This document shows, in pieces, positions 1 through 8,126 of a DNA stretch of 64,000 bases. The position numbers and the translations under genes were made by a program. Numbering within the stretch: the stretch's first letter is position 1; the number at the start of each line of letters is the position of its first letter. Origin of the DNA: Janthinobacterium agaricidamnosum NBRC 102515 = DSM 9628. GTDB taxonomy: Bacteria; Pseudomonadota; Gammaproteobacteria; Burkholderiales; Burkholderiaceae_D. The notes under the pieces are model-generated. The model was not told where the DNA came from, did no database searches, and saw only the letters and a program-made list of their open reading frames with translations. Location: NCBI RefSeq assembly GCF_000723165.1, contig NZ_HG322949.1:2135639-2199638 (forward strand), given 5' to 3'.

Positions 1-1054
1 CCGCGTGGCTGCCCTTGATGCGGCTCATGTTCAGGAAGCCGGCGTCGCAGCCGATCAGCGCGCCGCCCGGGAATACCAGTTTCGGCAACGATTGCAGGCC
101 GCCGGCGGTGATCGCCCGCGCGCCATACGAAATCCGCTTGCCGCCTTCGAAGAAAGTGCGGATCGCCGGATGGGTTTTATAGCGCTGGAATTCTTCGTAC
201 GGCGACAGATATGGGTTTTCATAATTCAAGCCGACCACGTAGCCGACCATCACCTGGTTGTTTTCCATGTGGTACAGGAACGATCCGCCATAGGTTTTCG
301 CATCCAGCGGCCAGCCGGTCGAGTGGATCACCAGGCCCGGCTGGTGCCGGGCCGGGTCGATTTCCCACAATTCCTTGATGCCGATGCCGTACGATTGCGG
401 GTCCTTACCCTTGTTCAAGTCGTACTTGGCCATTAATTGCTTGCCGAGGTGGCCGCGCGCGCCTTCGGCGAACAGGGTGTACTTGGCGTGCAATTCCATG
501 CCCAGCTGGAAATCCGCACCAGGCTGGCCATCGCGCTTGACGCCCATATTGCCGGTTGCCACGCCCTTGACCGAGCCATTCTCGTGGTACAGGATTTCCG
601 CGGCCGGGAAGCCCGGGAAGATTTCGACGCCCAGCGCCTCGGCTTGCTGGCCCAGCCAGCGCACGACATTGCCCAGCGACACGATGTAATTGCCATGGTT
701 TTCAAAACAGGCCGGCACCGCGAAGTTCGGCGTCTTGAGGGCCTTGGTTTCGGTCAGGAACAGGATGCGGTCTTCGCTCACTTCGGTGTTCAGCGGTGCG
801 CCCAGTTCTTTCCAGTTGGGGATCAGTTCGGTCAGCGCCTTCGGGTCCATGATGGCGCCGGACAGGATGTGGGCGCCCAGTTCGCCGCCTTTTTCCAGTA
901 CGCAGACGGACACTTCCTGGCCCTTGTCGGCGGCCAGCTGTTTCAGTTTGATTGCCGCAGACAAGCCAGCGGGGCCGCCGCCGACGATGACGACGTCATA
1001 CTCCATCGTGTCGCGCGGGCCGTATTGTTCAACAATATTAGTGGGCTGTGTCAT
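1..1054 (-). CDS. Electron transfer flavoprotein-ubiquinone oxidoreductase (5' part; runs off the window)
   Basis: Reading the minus strand from an ATG at 1054 gives 351 codons without a stop up to the window edge, so about the first 60% of a protein normally near 550 residues. A dinucleotide-binding fingerprint, [13 protein letters not shown], lies at about residues 22-34, and the segment [17 protein letters not shown] near the truncation is typical of ETF-QO. The family is a membrane-bound FAD and 4Fe-4S enzyme that passes electrons from ETF, reduced by acyl-CoA dehydrogenases, to ubiquinone. The C-terminal cluster domain is outside the window. The SDR gene to the right is divergent, with 232 bp between the starts. 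The partner ETF subunits are not in the window. Identity is confident; only the length is incomplete. Confidence 0.93.
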   Translation of the reverse strand, partial: MTQPTNIVEQYGPRDTMEYDVVIVGGGPAGLSAAIKLKQLAADKGQEVSVCVLEKGGELGAHILSGAIMDPKALTELIPNWKELGAPLNTEVSEDRILFLTETKALKTPNFAVPACFENHGNYIVSLGNVVRWLGQQAEALGVEIFPGFPAAEILYHENGSVKGVATGNMGVKRDGQPGADFQLGMELHAKYTLFAEGARGHLGKQLMAKYDLNKGKDPQSYGIGIKELWEIDPARHQPGLVIHSTGWPLDAKTYGGSFLYHMENNQVMVGYVVGLNYENPYLSPYEEFQRYKTHPAIRTFFEGGKRISYGARAITAGGLQSLPKLVFPGGALIGCDAGFLNMSRIKGSHA

Positions 1055-1286
1055 GGTCTCGGATTCGAATTATGGTGAATGGGGAAATTTAAGCACGAGT
1101 GTGCTTGTTTTTGGCGCGAATTGCAACTTTCGCGCCATTTTGCGTGACATTATTAGACGCTGCAATCTAATCCTGATAATTTGTGTAATCATGGCGACTA
1201 CTTTCGCGCGCGGCGAATAACGGCGGCTTGCCATCGTGCCGCGTGCTGCGCAGTAACTTATCAAAAACAAATACAGGGAGTAGCTC

Positions 1287-2063
1287 GTGGGCATAGAAGT
1301 CAACTTTGAGGGCAAGATCGCCCTGATCACCGGCGCGTCCAGCGGACTCGGCGCCCGTTTCGCCAAAGTGCTGGCCCAGGCCGGCGCGCAAGTGGTGCTG
1401 GCGTCGCGCCGTACCGAGCGGCTGAAGGAGTTGCGCGCCGAAATCGAAGCCGATGGCGGCGCCGCGCACGTGGTGGCGCTCGACGTCACCGATTACGCCA
1501 GCATCAAGTCGGCCATCGCGCATGCCGAAACGGAAGCGGGACCGATCGATATCCTGGTCAACAATTCAGGCGTCTCGACTACCCAGCGCCTGGTCGACGT
1601 CACGCCGGAAGACTACTCCTTCGTGATGGACACCAATTTGCGCGGATCGTTCTTCGTCGCCCAGCAAACCGCCAAGCGCATGATTGCGCGCGCCAAGGGC
1701 GACCCGAAAAAGCAGCACCGCATCATCAACATCGCATCGATGGCCGGCTTGCATGTGATGCCGCAAATCGGCGTGTATTGCATGAGCAAGGCCGGCATCG
1801 TGCACATGACCCGCGCCATGGCGGTGGAGTGGGGCAAGTACGGCATCAATACCAATGCGATTTGCCCGGGTTATATTTCGACCGAAATCAATGAAGATTA
1901 TTTCGCCACCGAACAAGGCAAGAAATTGATCGAAATGCTGCCCAATAAACGTCCCGGCAAGCCGGAAGACCTGGATGGCCTGCTGTTGCTGCTGGCTGGC
2001 GAAGATTCGCACTTCATCAACGGCGCCATCATTTCAGCCGATGGGGGCATGACTTCTTTTTGA
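1287..2063 (+). CDS. SDR family NAD(P)-dependent oxidoreductase
   Basis: This is a 258-residue classical short-chain dehydrogenase/reductase. The cofactor motif TGASSGLGAR is near residues 11-20, NNSG near 92-95, a catalytic-type Ser sits in INIASMAG, and the YCMSK motif supplies Tyr and Lys. The start is a GTG at 1287, chosen because AGGGAG lies 6 bp upstream. The substrate cannot be read from the sequence; 3-oxoacyl or hydroxyacyl-CoA reduction is plausible beside ETF-QO and scoAB. The last codons and the stop form the left arm of a perfect 13-bp hairpin that may act as a terminator. Confidence 0.9.
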   Translation: MGIEVNFEGKIALITGASSGLGARFAKVLAQAGAQVVLASRRTERLKELRAEIEADGGAAHVVALDVTDYASIKSAIAHAETEAGPIDILVNNSGVSTTQRLVDVTPEDYSFVMDTNLRGSFFVAQQTAKRMIARAKGDPKKQHRIINIASMAGLHVMPQIGVYCMSKAGIVHMTRAMAVEWGKYGINTNAICPGYISTEINEDYFATEQGKKLIEMLPNKRPGKPEDLDGLLLLLAGEDSHFINGAIISADGGMTSF

Positions 2064-2082
2064 TGCAGGTCAAAAAGAAGTC
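2051..2082. terminator. 13-bp hairpin overlapping the SDR stop codon
   Basis: GACTTCTTTTTGA (2051-2063) and TCAAAAAGAAGTC (2070-2082) are perfect reverse complements around a 6-nt loop. The TGA stop of the SDR gene is the end of the left arm. No T-tract follows, so a Rho-independent role is uncertain; the hairpin lies between convergent genes and could serve either strand. Confidence 0.45.
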
Positions 2083-2141
2083 AACAAGAGCGTCTGACAC
2101 AACGTTCAGCAGCGGCCGCTTGGCGGGATTGGCGGTTCGAC

Positions 2142-2708
2142 TCAGCGCGGCAACTGCAATCCCACCAATTTATGCACCAGTTCCGACGAGGTCGCCGCCG
2201 CGAACTTGCGCATCAGCTTGGCGCGGTGCATTTCGACGGTGCGCGGACTGAGGTCGATCTGGCGCGCGATCAGCTTGCTGGTCTTGCCCTCCACTAACAG
2301 CGCGGCGATTTCGCGTTCGCGCGGCGTCAATTCCGCCGTCACCGGGCGTTTTTCGCTGACGTCCTCGAAGGTCCAGATGCCCGGCCCGAGCGGCGCTTGC
2401 GGCTTCATCGCGTGGCCGGTGACATGGCACCAGAATAATTCCCCATTGGAACGGCGCATGATGCGTTCGTCCGAATAACGTCCCTTGGCATTCATGATCG
2501 GAATGATGCGGTCGCCCGTGCGCAGGAATTCGTCCAGCGTAGGGTACAGTATCTGGAACGACAGGCCGACCAGGTCGCCGCGCGCATAACCGAACATCGC
2601 CGCCAGCGCTTCATTGCAGCCATGGATGATGCGGTTTTCCGAGATGCACATGCCGACCGGTGCGTGCAGAAAAATGCTCTCGTAATCGATGGCTTGCGGC
2701 AGATTCAT
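2142..2708 (-). CDS. PAS domain-containing LuxR-family transcriptional regulator
   Basis: A 188-residue protein with an N-terminal PAS sensor domain (about residues 10-118, including the ERIMRRSNGELFWCHVTG region) and a C-terminal LuxR/FixJ helix-turn-helix (about 125-180; LTPREREIAALL, then SPRTVEMHRAKLMRKF). There is no receiver domain, so this is a one-component sensor rather than a two-component response regulator. It is divergent from scoA, with 177 bp between the starts, which makes scoAB the likely target. The PAS ligand is unknown. Confidence 0.88.
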   Translation of the reverse strand: MNLPQAIDYESIFLHAPVGMCISENRIIHGCNEALAAMFGYARGDLVGLSFQILYPTLDEFLRTGDRIIPIMNAKGRYSDERIMRRSNGELFWCHVTGHAMKPQAPLGPGIWTFEDVSEKRPVTAELTPREREIAALLVEGKTSKLIARQIDLSPRTVEMHRAKLMRKFAAATSSELVHKLVGLQLPR

Positions 2709-2885
2709 GCGGGGCGATTTTTATCTGTTATAAAAAGAGTTGATCGGCGTGGTTCGTGGGGAACTTCCTGCGGCGGCACAGGTAGTTCTACGGTATTGTA
2801 CTTTCGCTTGCCGTATTTTATGCTGACTTGCCGGGCGCATCCATGCGCCACGCGACACAGCTTAACAAAACAAGAAGGGACACGT

Positions 2886-3584
2886 ATGAATAAAGTTTAT
2901 CCTGACGCCGCTTCGGCGTTGGCCGGCATCGTCAAAGACGGTCAAACCATTGCCGTCGGCGGCTTCGGCCTGTGCGGCATACCGGAAGCCCTGATCGCCG
3001 CCCTGCGCGATTCCGGCGTGACCAATCTGACCGCGATTTCCAATAATGCCGGCGTCGACGGTTTTGGCCTGGGTCAACTGCTGACCACGCGCCAGATCAA
3101 GAAAATGATCGCCTCCTACGTGGGTGAAAACAAGGAATTCGCGCGCCAGTACCTGGCCGGCGAACTGGAACTGGAATTCACGCCGCAAGGCACGCTGGCG
3201 GAAAAGCTGCGCGCCGGCGGCGCCGGCATCCCGGCTTTCTTCACCAGGACCGGCGTCGGCACGATTGTCGCGGACGGCAAGGAAGTGCGCGAATTCGACG
3301 GCGAACAATATGTGATGGAACGCAGCCTGGTATCCGATGTGTCGCTGGTGAAAGCCTACATGGCCGACCGCGCCGGTAACTTGGTTTATCGCAAGACCGC
3401 GCGCAATTTCAATCCCAACGTGGCGATGGCAGGCAAGATTACCATCGTCGAAGTGGAAAAGCTGGTCGACATCGGTGAGATCGATCCGGACGACGTGCAC
3501 ACCCCGAGCATTTTCGTGCACCGCATCGTGGTCAACGCCAGCCCGGAAAAACGCATCGAGCAGCGCACGGTGCGCGCCGACTGA
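2886..3584 (+). CDS. scoA: 3-oxoacid CoA-transferase subunit A
   Basis: A 232-residue alpha subunit of succinyl-CoA:3-ketoacid CoA-transferase (family I CoA transferase), which moves CoA from succinyl-CoA to acetoacetate in ketone-body and acetoacetate use. The glycine-rich segment AVGGFGLCGIPEALI near residues 22-36 and the SNNAGVDGFGLG segment are family signatures. The frame is open well upstream, but the ATG at 2886 follows AAGAAGGGA at good spacing and gives the usual family length. The beta subunit gene starts 24 bp downstream. Confidence 0.94.
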   Translation: MNKVYPDAASALAGIVKDGQTIAVGGFGLCGIPEALIAALRDSGVTNLTAISNNAGVDGFGLGQLLTTRQIKKMIASYVGENKEFARQYLAGELELEFTPQGTLAEKLRAGGAGIPAFFTRTGVGTIVADGKEVREFDGEQYVMERSLVSDVSLVKAYMADRAGNLVYRKTARNFNPNVAMAGKITIVEVEKLVDIGEIDPDDVHTPSIFVHRIVVNASPEKRIEQRTVRAD

Positions 3585-3608
3585 TTCAGATAAAAGAATA
3601 CGGAGATT

Positions 3609-4262
3609 ATGATGGCATGGACACGTGATGAAATGGCCGCGCGCGCGGCAAAAGAGCTGCAAGACGGCTTTTATGTGAACCTGGGGATCGGCTTGCCGAC
3701 GCTGGTGGCGAATTATGTACCGGAAAACATCGAGGTTTTCCTGCAATCCGAAAACGGCTTGCTGGGCATCGGCCCATTCCCGACCGATACGGAAGTGGAC
3801 GCCGACGTGATCAACGCCGGCAAGCAAACCGTGACGGCCTTGCCGGGCGCGTCCTATTTCAGTTCGGCCGATTCTTTCGGCATGATTCGGGGCGGCAAGA
3901 TCAACCTGGCCATCCTCGGCGCGATGCAAGTGTCGGAAAAAGGCGACCTGGCCAACTGGATGATTCCAGGCAAGATGGTCAAGGGCATGGGCGGCGCGAT
4001 GGACCTGGTGGCCGGCGTCAAGCGGGTAGTGGTGCTGATGGAACACGTCGCCACCGCGAAAGACGGCACGACGTCGCACAAATTGCTGAAAAAGTGCGAC
4101 TTGCCGCTGACTGGCGTCGGCGTGGTGGACGTGATCATCAGCGACCTGGGCGTGATCGAGGTCACCGACCAGGGCTTGAAGCTGGTGGAACTGGCGCCTG
4201 GCGTGACCAGGGAGCAAGTGCAGCAAGCCACTGGCGCGGAACTGGACGTCAGCGGCGTGTAA
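3609..4262 (+). CDS. scoB: 3-oxoacid CoA-transferase subunit B
   Basis: A 217-residue beta subunit. The segment [14 protein letters not shown] is near residues 25-38, and the [12 protein letters not shown] motif near 55-66 carries the catalytic Glu that forms the glutamyl-CoA thioester in this family. Two adjacent ATGs (3609 and 3612) follow GGAG, so the start is uncertain by one codon. It forms an operon with scoA and is followed by an 11-bp hairpin and then a MITE-like repeat. Both subunits look intact. Confidence 0.94.
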   Translation: MMAWTRDEMAARAAKELQDGFYVNLGIGLPTLVANYVPENIEVFLQSENGLLGIGPFPTDTEVDADVINAGKQTVTALPGASYFSSADSFGMIRGGKINLAILGAMQVSEKGDLANWMIPGKMVKGMGGAMDLVAGVKRVVVLMEHVATAKDGTTSHKLLKKCDLPLTGVGVVDVIISDLGVIEVTDQGLKLVELAPGVTREQVQQATGAELDVSGV

Positions 4263-4268
4263 ACGCTT

Positions 4269-4293
4269 GACGTGGGTCGGATCGACCCACGTC
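4269..4293 (+). terminator. Hairpin downstream of scoB
   Basis: GACGTGGGTCG (4269-4279) and CGACCCACGTC (4283-4293) form a perfect 11-bp stem with a 3-nt loop, 7 bp after the scoB stop. The T-tract is missing. The repeat element begins at 4305, so its insertion may have displaced the natural 3' context. Confidence 0.6.
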
Positions 4294-4304
4294 GCTGCTA
4301 CTTA

Positions 4305-4462
4305 GAGCCTATCCCAGTAGATGAATACGCCCTCTTCTGGCGCCCCTCAGCAGCGGGGACTGCGTTGATCGTCGTCGCGTGGCGCGCCACGCTTCCTCCT
4401 CACGCCTGGTCCGCGCTGCTGATGCGCGGCCAGAACAAGACGCTCACTACTGGGATAGGCTC
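4305..4462. mobile_element. MITE-like element, copy 1 (158 bp)
   Basis: The ends are a perfect 16-bp terminal inverted repeat, GAGCCTATCCCAGTAG. The element is flanked by a TTA direct repeat (4302-4304 and 4463-4465). It has no transposase gene. An inverted copy of identical length lies at 6826-6983; comparing the two by hand gives about 150 of 158 identical positions. A GAGCCT start with a 3-bp TNA duplication fits the IS5 family, IS1031-like group, so the element was probably mobilised in trans by such a transposase. That family link is inference. The right-hand TTA is also the doxX stop codon read on the minus strand. Confidence 0.85.
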
Positions 4463-4867
4463 TTACGCCTTGCCGCGCAGCCCATCGATACTGAACGCTC
4501 CGGCGCCGGCCAGCGCGAAATACAGGAAAGTAAAGCAATACACCACGGCCAGTTCGCCGCCGTTGAGCATCGGCAAGAACGCTTGCGGCGCGTGCACCAT
4601 GAAGTAGGCCACCGCCATCTGGCCGGACAGCAGGAACGCCACCGGACGCACAAACAAGCCGATCAGCAACAATGTGCCGCCGGCCAGTTCCAGCAGGCCC
4701 GCCGCACCCATCAGTGAAAACAATGGCAAGCCGTCGAACATGGCCTGGTAGGGCACATGGAACAGTTTCGCCATGCCGTGCTGCAAATACAGGAAACCGA
4801 CGATGATGCGTAACACGCCAAGCAGGCGTGGCGTGTTGCTGGAAACGAAAGTGGCGGATGGGAACAT
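4463..4867 (-). CDS. DoxX family membrane protein
   Basis: A 134-residue integral membrane protein with about four hydrophobic segments. The N-terminal part (LRIIVGFLYLQHGMAKLF, then PLFSLMGAAGLLELAGGTLLLIGLFVRPVAFLLSGQMAVAYF) is characteristic of DoxX. Family members are small quinone-associated or redox-linked membrane proteins, often of unknown function. The ATG at 4867 is preferred over an in-frame upstream TTG because GGAG lies just before it. The TAA stop coincides with the right target-site duplication of the adjacent MITE, so the insertion left the reading frame intact. Confidence 0.85.
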   Translation of the reverse strand: MFPSATFVSSNTPRLLGVLRIIVGFLYLQHGMAKLFHVPYQAMFDGLPLFSLMGAAGLLELAGGTLLLIGLFVRPVAFLLSGQMAVAYFMVHAPQAFLPMLNGGELAVVYCFTFLYFALAGAGAFSIDGLRGKA

Positions 4868-5029
4868 GGCAATCTCCAATCAAAAAGAGGAAGAGTAAAT
4901 GTCATGCTGCGCTGCCGATGATGTGGCAGCACAGGCACGATGGATCGTGATAAACACTATAATCATTCTCTTCAGGTTGATCATCGCCAATCTATTTGAT
5001 GGATCATTTACGATTGGTTGATGATTCCC

Positions 5030-6034
5030 TTATTCCTCGAGATCCACACCGGTCAGTGCCACGCTCAGTTGCCACAGCCGGGCGGCGGCCTGCGGATCGA
5101 GCGCATGCGGCAGGACGCCGGTCTTGCGCGGGCCATTGCCGGTATACGGCTGGCGTGCGTCCTGCGCCGAGATGATGCTGCCGACCTCGGTATTTTCGCA
5201 ATACAGGCCGCCCAGGCCGTCGAGTTGCGGGCTGGTTGCGCACCAGACGCTGGTCGATGCGCCTTGTTGCACGGTTTTCAGGTTGCGCGCAGCGTCGAGG
5301 ATGGGATGGCCTTGCAGGTCGATGACGCCGGCCATGCGCAACTCTTCCTGCGTCAAATGTTTTTCCAGGCCGGTGCCGACGATGCTGCCCGGATGCAAGG
5401 AAAAGGCCCGTACGCCGTGCGCCTTGCCGCGCTGGTCCAGTTCCAGTGCGAACAGGATGTTGGCGGTTTTCGATTGTCCATAGGCGGCCCAGCGCTCGTA
5501 AGCGCGGCGCTCGAAGTGGGGATCGTCGAACACCACCGGCGAATAGCGGTGGCCCCACGACGATACCGACACCACCCGCGCGCCCCGGGCCTGGCGCAGC
5601 GCCGGCCACAGCCGCGCCACCAGCTGGAAATGTCCCAGGTGATTGGTGGCGAATTGCGCTTCGTAGCCGCGCGCATCGCGCGTCAGCGGGCAAGCCATGA
5701 TGCCGGCACTGTTGACCAGCATGTGCAGCGGCTGGCCGGAATCGATGAAGCGGGCGGCGAAGGCGTCGATCGAGGCCGGGTCCAGCAAATCCATGGCCGC
5801 GATCTCGATACCGGCCAGGCCCGCCAGCGTTTGGGCGGCGCGGGCCGGATCGCGGGCCGGCGCGATGACACTGGCGCCGGCCGCGCTGAGCACGCGCGCG
5901 GTTTCCCGGCCGAGGCCGGAATAGGCGCCGGTGACGATGGCGGTCTTGCCGGCCAGGTTGATGCCGCCGATGACGTCGTCCGCGGTGGACGCGGCGCTAA
6001 AACCGGAGCCGATGGCTTGTTGTAATGGGGGCAT
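5030..6034 (-). CDS. SDR family oxidoreductase (retinol dehydrogenase/WW-oxidoreductase-like)
   Basis: A 334-residue short-chain dehydrogenase, longer than the classical 250-residue form. TGAYSGLGRET near residues 35-45 is the cofactor loop, followed by VNSAGIM, a catalytic Ser in VVSVSSWGHR and the active-site motif AAYGQSKTAN. Extra length at both ends and the sequence after the active site resemble the retinol dehydrogenase/light-dependent protochlorophyllide-reductase-like branch. The substrate is unknown. It is monocistronic on the minus strand, between DoxX and a NAD(P)-binding protein. Confidence 0.87.
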   Translation of the reverse strand: MPPLQQAIGSGFSAASTADDVIGGINLAGKTAIVTGAYSGLGRETARVLSAAGASVIAPARDPARAAQTLAGLAGIEIAAMDLLDPASIDAFAARFIDSGQPLHMLVNSAGIMACPLTRDARGYEAQFATNHLGHFQLVARLWPALRQARGARVVSVSSWGHRYSPVVFDDPHFERRAYERWAAYGQSKTANILFALELDQRGKAHGVRAFSLHPGSIVGTGLEKHLTQEELRMAGVIDLQGHPILDAARNLKTVQQGASTSVWCATSPQLDGLGGLYCENTEVGSIISAQDARQPYTGNGPRKTGVLPHALDPQAAARLWQLSVALTGVDLEE

Positions 6035-6150
6035 GAGGTCTCTCTTGTGGCAATGTCAGCCCCTATTGTAGGTGGCCCGATCGGTACGAGGCATGCTTGA
6101 AAATTCGCATTACTGTCGTCTGAGTACGGATTTTTGCTGAACCGATCTTC

Positions 6151-6795
6151 TTATCGGTACTGGCGTATCGCCGCGTTGTCATAGATCCGCTGGCCGCCGC
6201 CGTTTTTGGCGACCCCGATCAGGCAGCGCGCCAGCGCGCCGGTATCGACGCTGAAACCGTCGGTAAAGTGGTCCACCACCCAGGCGACCGGTTCGAACAG
6301 CTTCGGTATCCAGGGCCGTGCCGTGCCTGGCCTCGCAGGCTTGATGAAGGCGGGGCGGAAAATGAAGACATTCGGGCTGAGCGCCGACAGGTGTTTTTCG
6401 GTGCGGCCCTTGATATTGCCTTGCAATGTCAGGCTTTTTTCATCCTGGTCGGAAGAGCGCCCGCTGACGAAGCAAAAGCGCAGCTGTGGATTGATCGCCA
6501 GCATCGCCCGCGCGGCGGCCAGCGCATAGTCGAAGGTGATCTTGATGTAGTCCTCCTTGCTGACTTCGGTTTGCGACACGCCCAGGCACCAGATGCACGC
6601 ATCGGCTTGCAGGCTGGAGGTCAGCGCCGAGTAATCGAGAAAATCGTTGACGATGACTTCCTTCAATTTTGGATGCGCGACGCCCAGCCCGCGCCGCACC
6701 AGCGCGGTGACTTGATGGACGGCTGGATCGGCCAGCAATGCGCTTAATACTTCGCCACCGGCAAATCCGGTGGCGCCGGTCAGGATGATATTCAT
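6151..6795 (-). CDS. NAD(P)H-binding Rossmann-fold protein (atypical SDR)
   Basis: A 214-residue protein starting MNIILTGATGFAGGEVL, with the TGATGFAG nucleotide-binding motif of atypical SDRs at residues 6-13. CFVSGRSSD and FIFRPAFIKP segments follow. The frame stays open upstream into the MITE (to 6909), but the ATG at 6795 follows AAGGAA and begins the conserved Rossmann strand, so the longer reading is rejected. The C-terminus is short compared with full epimerases. The gene is divergent from an AraC regulator and probably controlled by it. Substrate unknown. Confidence 0.82.
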   Translation of the reverse strand: MNIILTGATGFAGGEVLSALLADPAVHQVTALVRRGLGVAHPKLKEVIVNDFLDYSALTSSLQADACIWCLGVSQTEVSKEDYIKITFDYALAAARAMLAINPQLRFCFVSGRSSDQDEKSLTLQGNIKGRTEKHLSALSPNVFIFRPAFIKPARPGTARPWIPKLFEPVAWVVDHFTDGFSVDTGALARCLIGVAKNGGGQRIYDNAAIRQYR

Positions 6796-6825
6796 GAGTT
6801 TTCCTTTGACGTACACAAAGACTAA

Positions 6826-6983
6826 GAGCCTATCCCAGTAGTGAGCGTCTTGTTCTGGCCGCGCATCGGGAGCGCGGACCAGGCGTGAGGAGGACGCGTG
6901 GCGGGCCACGCGACGACGATCAACGCAGTCCCCGTTCCTGAGGAGCGCCAGAACAGGGCGTATTCATCTACTGGGATAGGCTC
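6826..6983. mobile_element. MITE-like element, copy 2 (158 bp, inverted relative to copy 1)
   Basis: It has the same 16-bp terminal inverted repeats and the same length as the element at 4305-4462, in opposite orientation, with about 8 substitutions. It is flanked by a TAA direct repeat (6823-6825 and 6984-6986), consistent with TNA target choice. It sits between the divergent starts of the NAD(P)-binding gene (6795) and the AraC gene (7069), inside their shared regulatory region. Confidence 0.87.
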
Positions 6984-7068
6984 TAAGTAATGATGGCAAC
7001 AAGTGTAATCCTGTTTGCCCGCACGGCGAATACTTTACAATCCGTATTAATTGCGCCATAGTCCCGAA

Positions 7069-7992
7069 ATGATCGCCGACCCCTTTTCCGATATCCTCAA
7101 ATTAGTCAGCGCTGAAACCGTCGTGTCGGGCGGCTTTTGCGCCGGCGGTTCGTGGGCGCTGCGTTTTCCGCCGCCGGACAAGATCAAGTTTTGCGTGATC
7201 GTCAAAGGAAGTTGCTGGGCCTGGCTGGACGGCGAAATACCGCTGCGGGCCGAGACCGGCGATGTGCTGCTGATCGCGGCGCGGCGCGCCTTCACGCTGG
7301 CCGGCGACCTGGATGCAGTGCCGATGGATGTCATGCGCCTGGCGTCCTGCATCGTCAACAATACCGCGCAAATCGGCGATGGCGCCGACTTCAGCCAGAT
7401 GGGCGGCCATGTTCAGCTGGATCCGGTGAATGGCGCGTTGCTGGCCGACGTGTTGCCGCCGTGGATACATGTGCGGGCCGCTGCGCCGCAAGCTTCTGCC
7501 TTGCAATGGATACTCGGGCAATTGGTGCGCGAAAGCAGTGGCGAATTGCCCGGCGCCGGCCTGGCGTCGTCGCAACTGGCGCAACTGATGCTGATCCAGG
7601 TGCTGCGCGCCCATCTTGCCACGTCCGGTCCGTTGACCGCCGGCTGGCTGCGCGCCGTCAGCGACAAGCGGCTGGCGCCGGCGCTGCGCTTGCTGCATGG
7701 CGATCCGGGCCGTGCCTGGCAGCTGGAAGAGTTGGCCAAGGCGTCGGCGATGTCGCGCACTACCTTCGCCTTGCATTTCAAGACCGTGGCCGGCCTGGCG
7801 CCGCTGACTTACCTGACTGAATGGCGCATGCGCCTGGCCGAGCGCGCCTTGCGCGAAGAAAACATGCCAGTCGCGGTGCTGGCACGCTCGCTCGGCTACA
7901 CTTCCGAAAGCGCGTTCAGCAACGCCTTCAAGCGCATCACCGGCAACGCGCCGAAACGCTATCGGATTGCCGCTCGGGAAGCTGGCCTGTAA
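7069..7992 (+). CDS. AraC family transcriptional regulator with N-terminal cupin
   Basis: A 307-residue regulator. The N-terminal half (about residues 10-190) is a cupin-type ligand-binding region containing KFCVIVKGSCWAWL and ETGDVLLIAARRAF. The C-terminal half has two AraC helix-turn-helix motifs, WQLEELAKASAMSRTTFALHFK and VAVLARSLGYTSESAFSNAFKR. The ATG at 7069 gives the usual length; a TTG at 7051 is possible and no strong ribosome binding site separates them. This subfamily commonly regulates a divergent oxidoreductase gene, here the NAD(P)-binding protein, although a MITE has inserted between the two. Confidence 0.88.
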   Translation: MIADPFSDILKLVSAETVVSGGFCAGGSWALRFPPPDKIKFCVIVKGSCWAWLDGEIPLRAETGDVLLIAARRAFTLAGDLDAVPMDVMRLASCIVNNTAQIGDGADFSQMGGHVQLDPVNGALLADVLPPWIHVRAAAPQASALQWILGQLVRESSGELPGAGLASSQLAQLMLIQVLRAHLATSGPLTAGWLRAVSDKRLAPALRLLHGDPGRAWQLEELAKASAMSRTTFALHFKTVAGLAPLTYLTEWRMRLAERALREENMPVAVLARSLGYTSESAFSNAFKRITGNAPKRYRIAAREAGL

Positions 7993-8040
7993 ACATTGCA
8001 TGTCGCATATTGCGGGCCCTTGCATCGATTTCGAACAAGC

Positions 8041-8076
8041 ATAAAAAAGGCCCCGGACATTGCTGCCTGGGGCCTT
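8041..8076 (-). terminator. Rho-independent terminator of dctA
   Basis: Read on the minus strand, AAGGCCCC and its partner GGGGCCTT (8069-8076 and 8047-8054) form a strong stem followed by TTTTTTAT. It lies 50 bp past the dctA stop. It also lies after the convergent AraC gene and may be used in both directions. Confidence 0.85.
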
Positions 8077-8126
8077 GAAACTACCGGTAAAACTGATTGT
8101 CGTTTTTGTCTGACAAATAGGATTTG

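Noticed and set aside
4379..4717. Short plus-strand frame across the MITE and doxX
   Set aside because: It fuses repeat sequence to the antisense of doxX and has no support as a gene.
6796..6909. N-terminal extension of the NAD(P)-binding protein into the MITE
   Set aside because: The frame is open through the element by chance; the ATG at 6795 has a ribosome binding site and starts the Rossmann fold.
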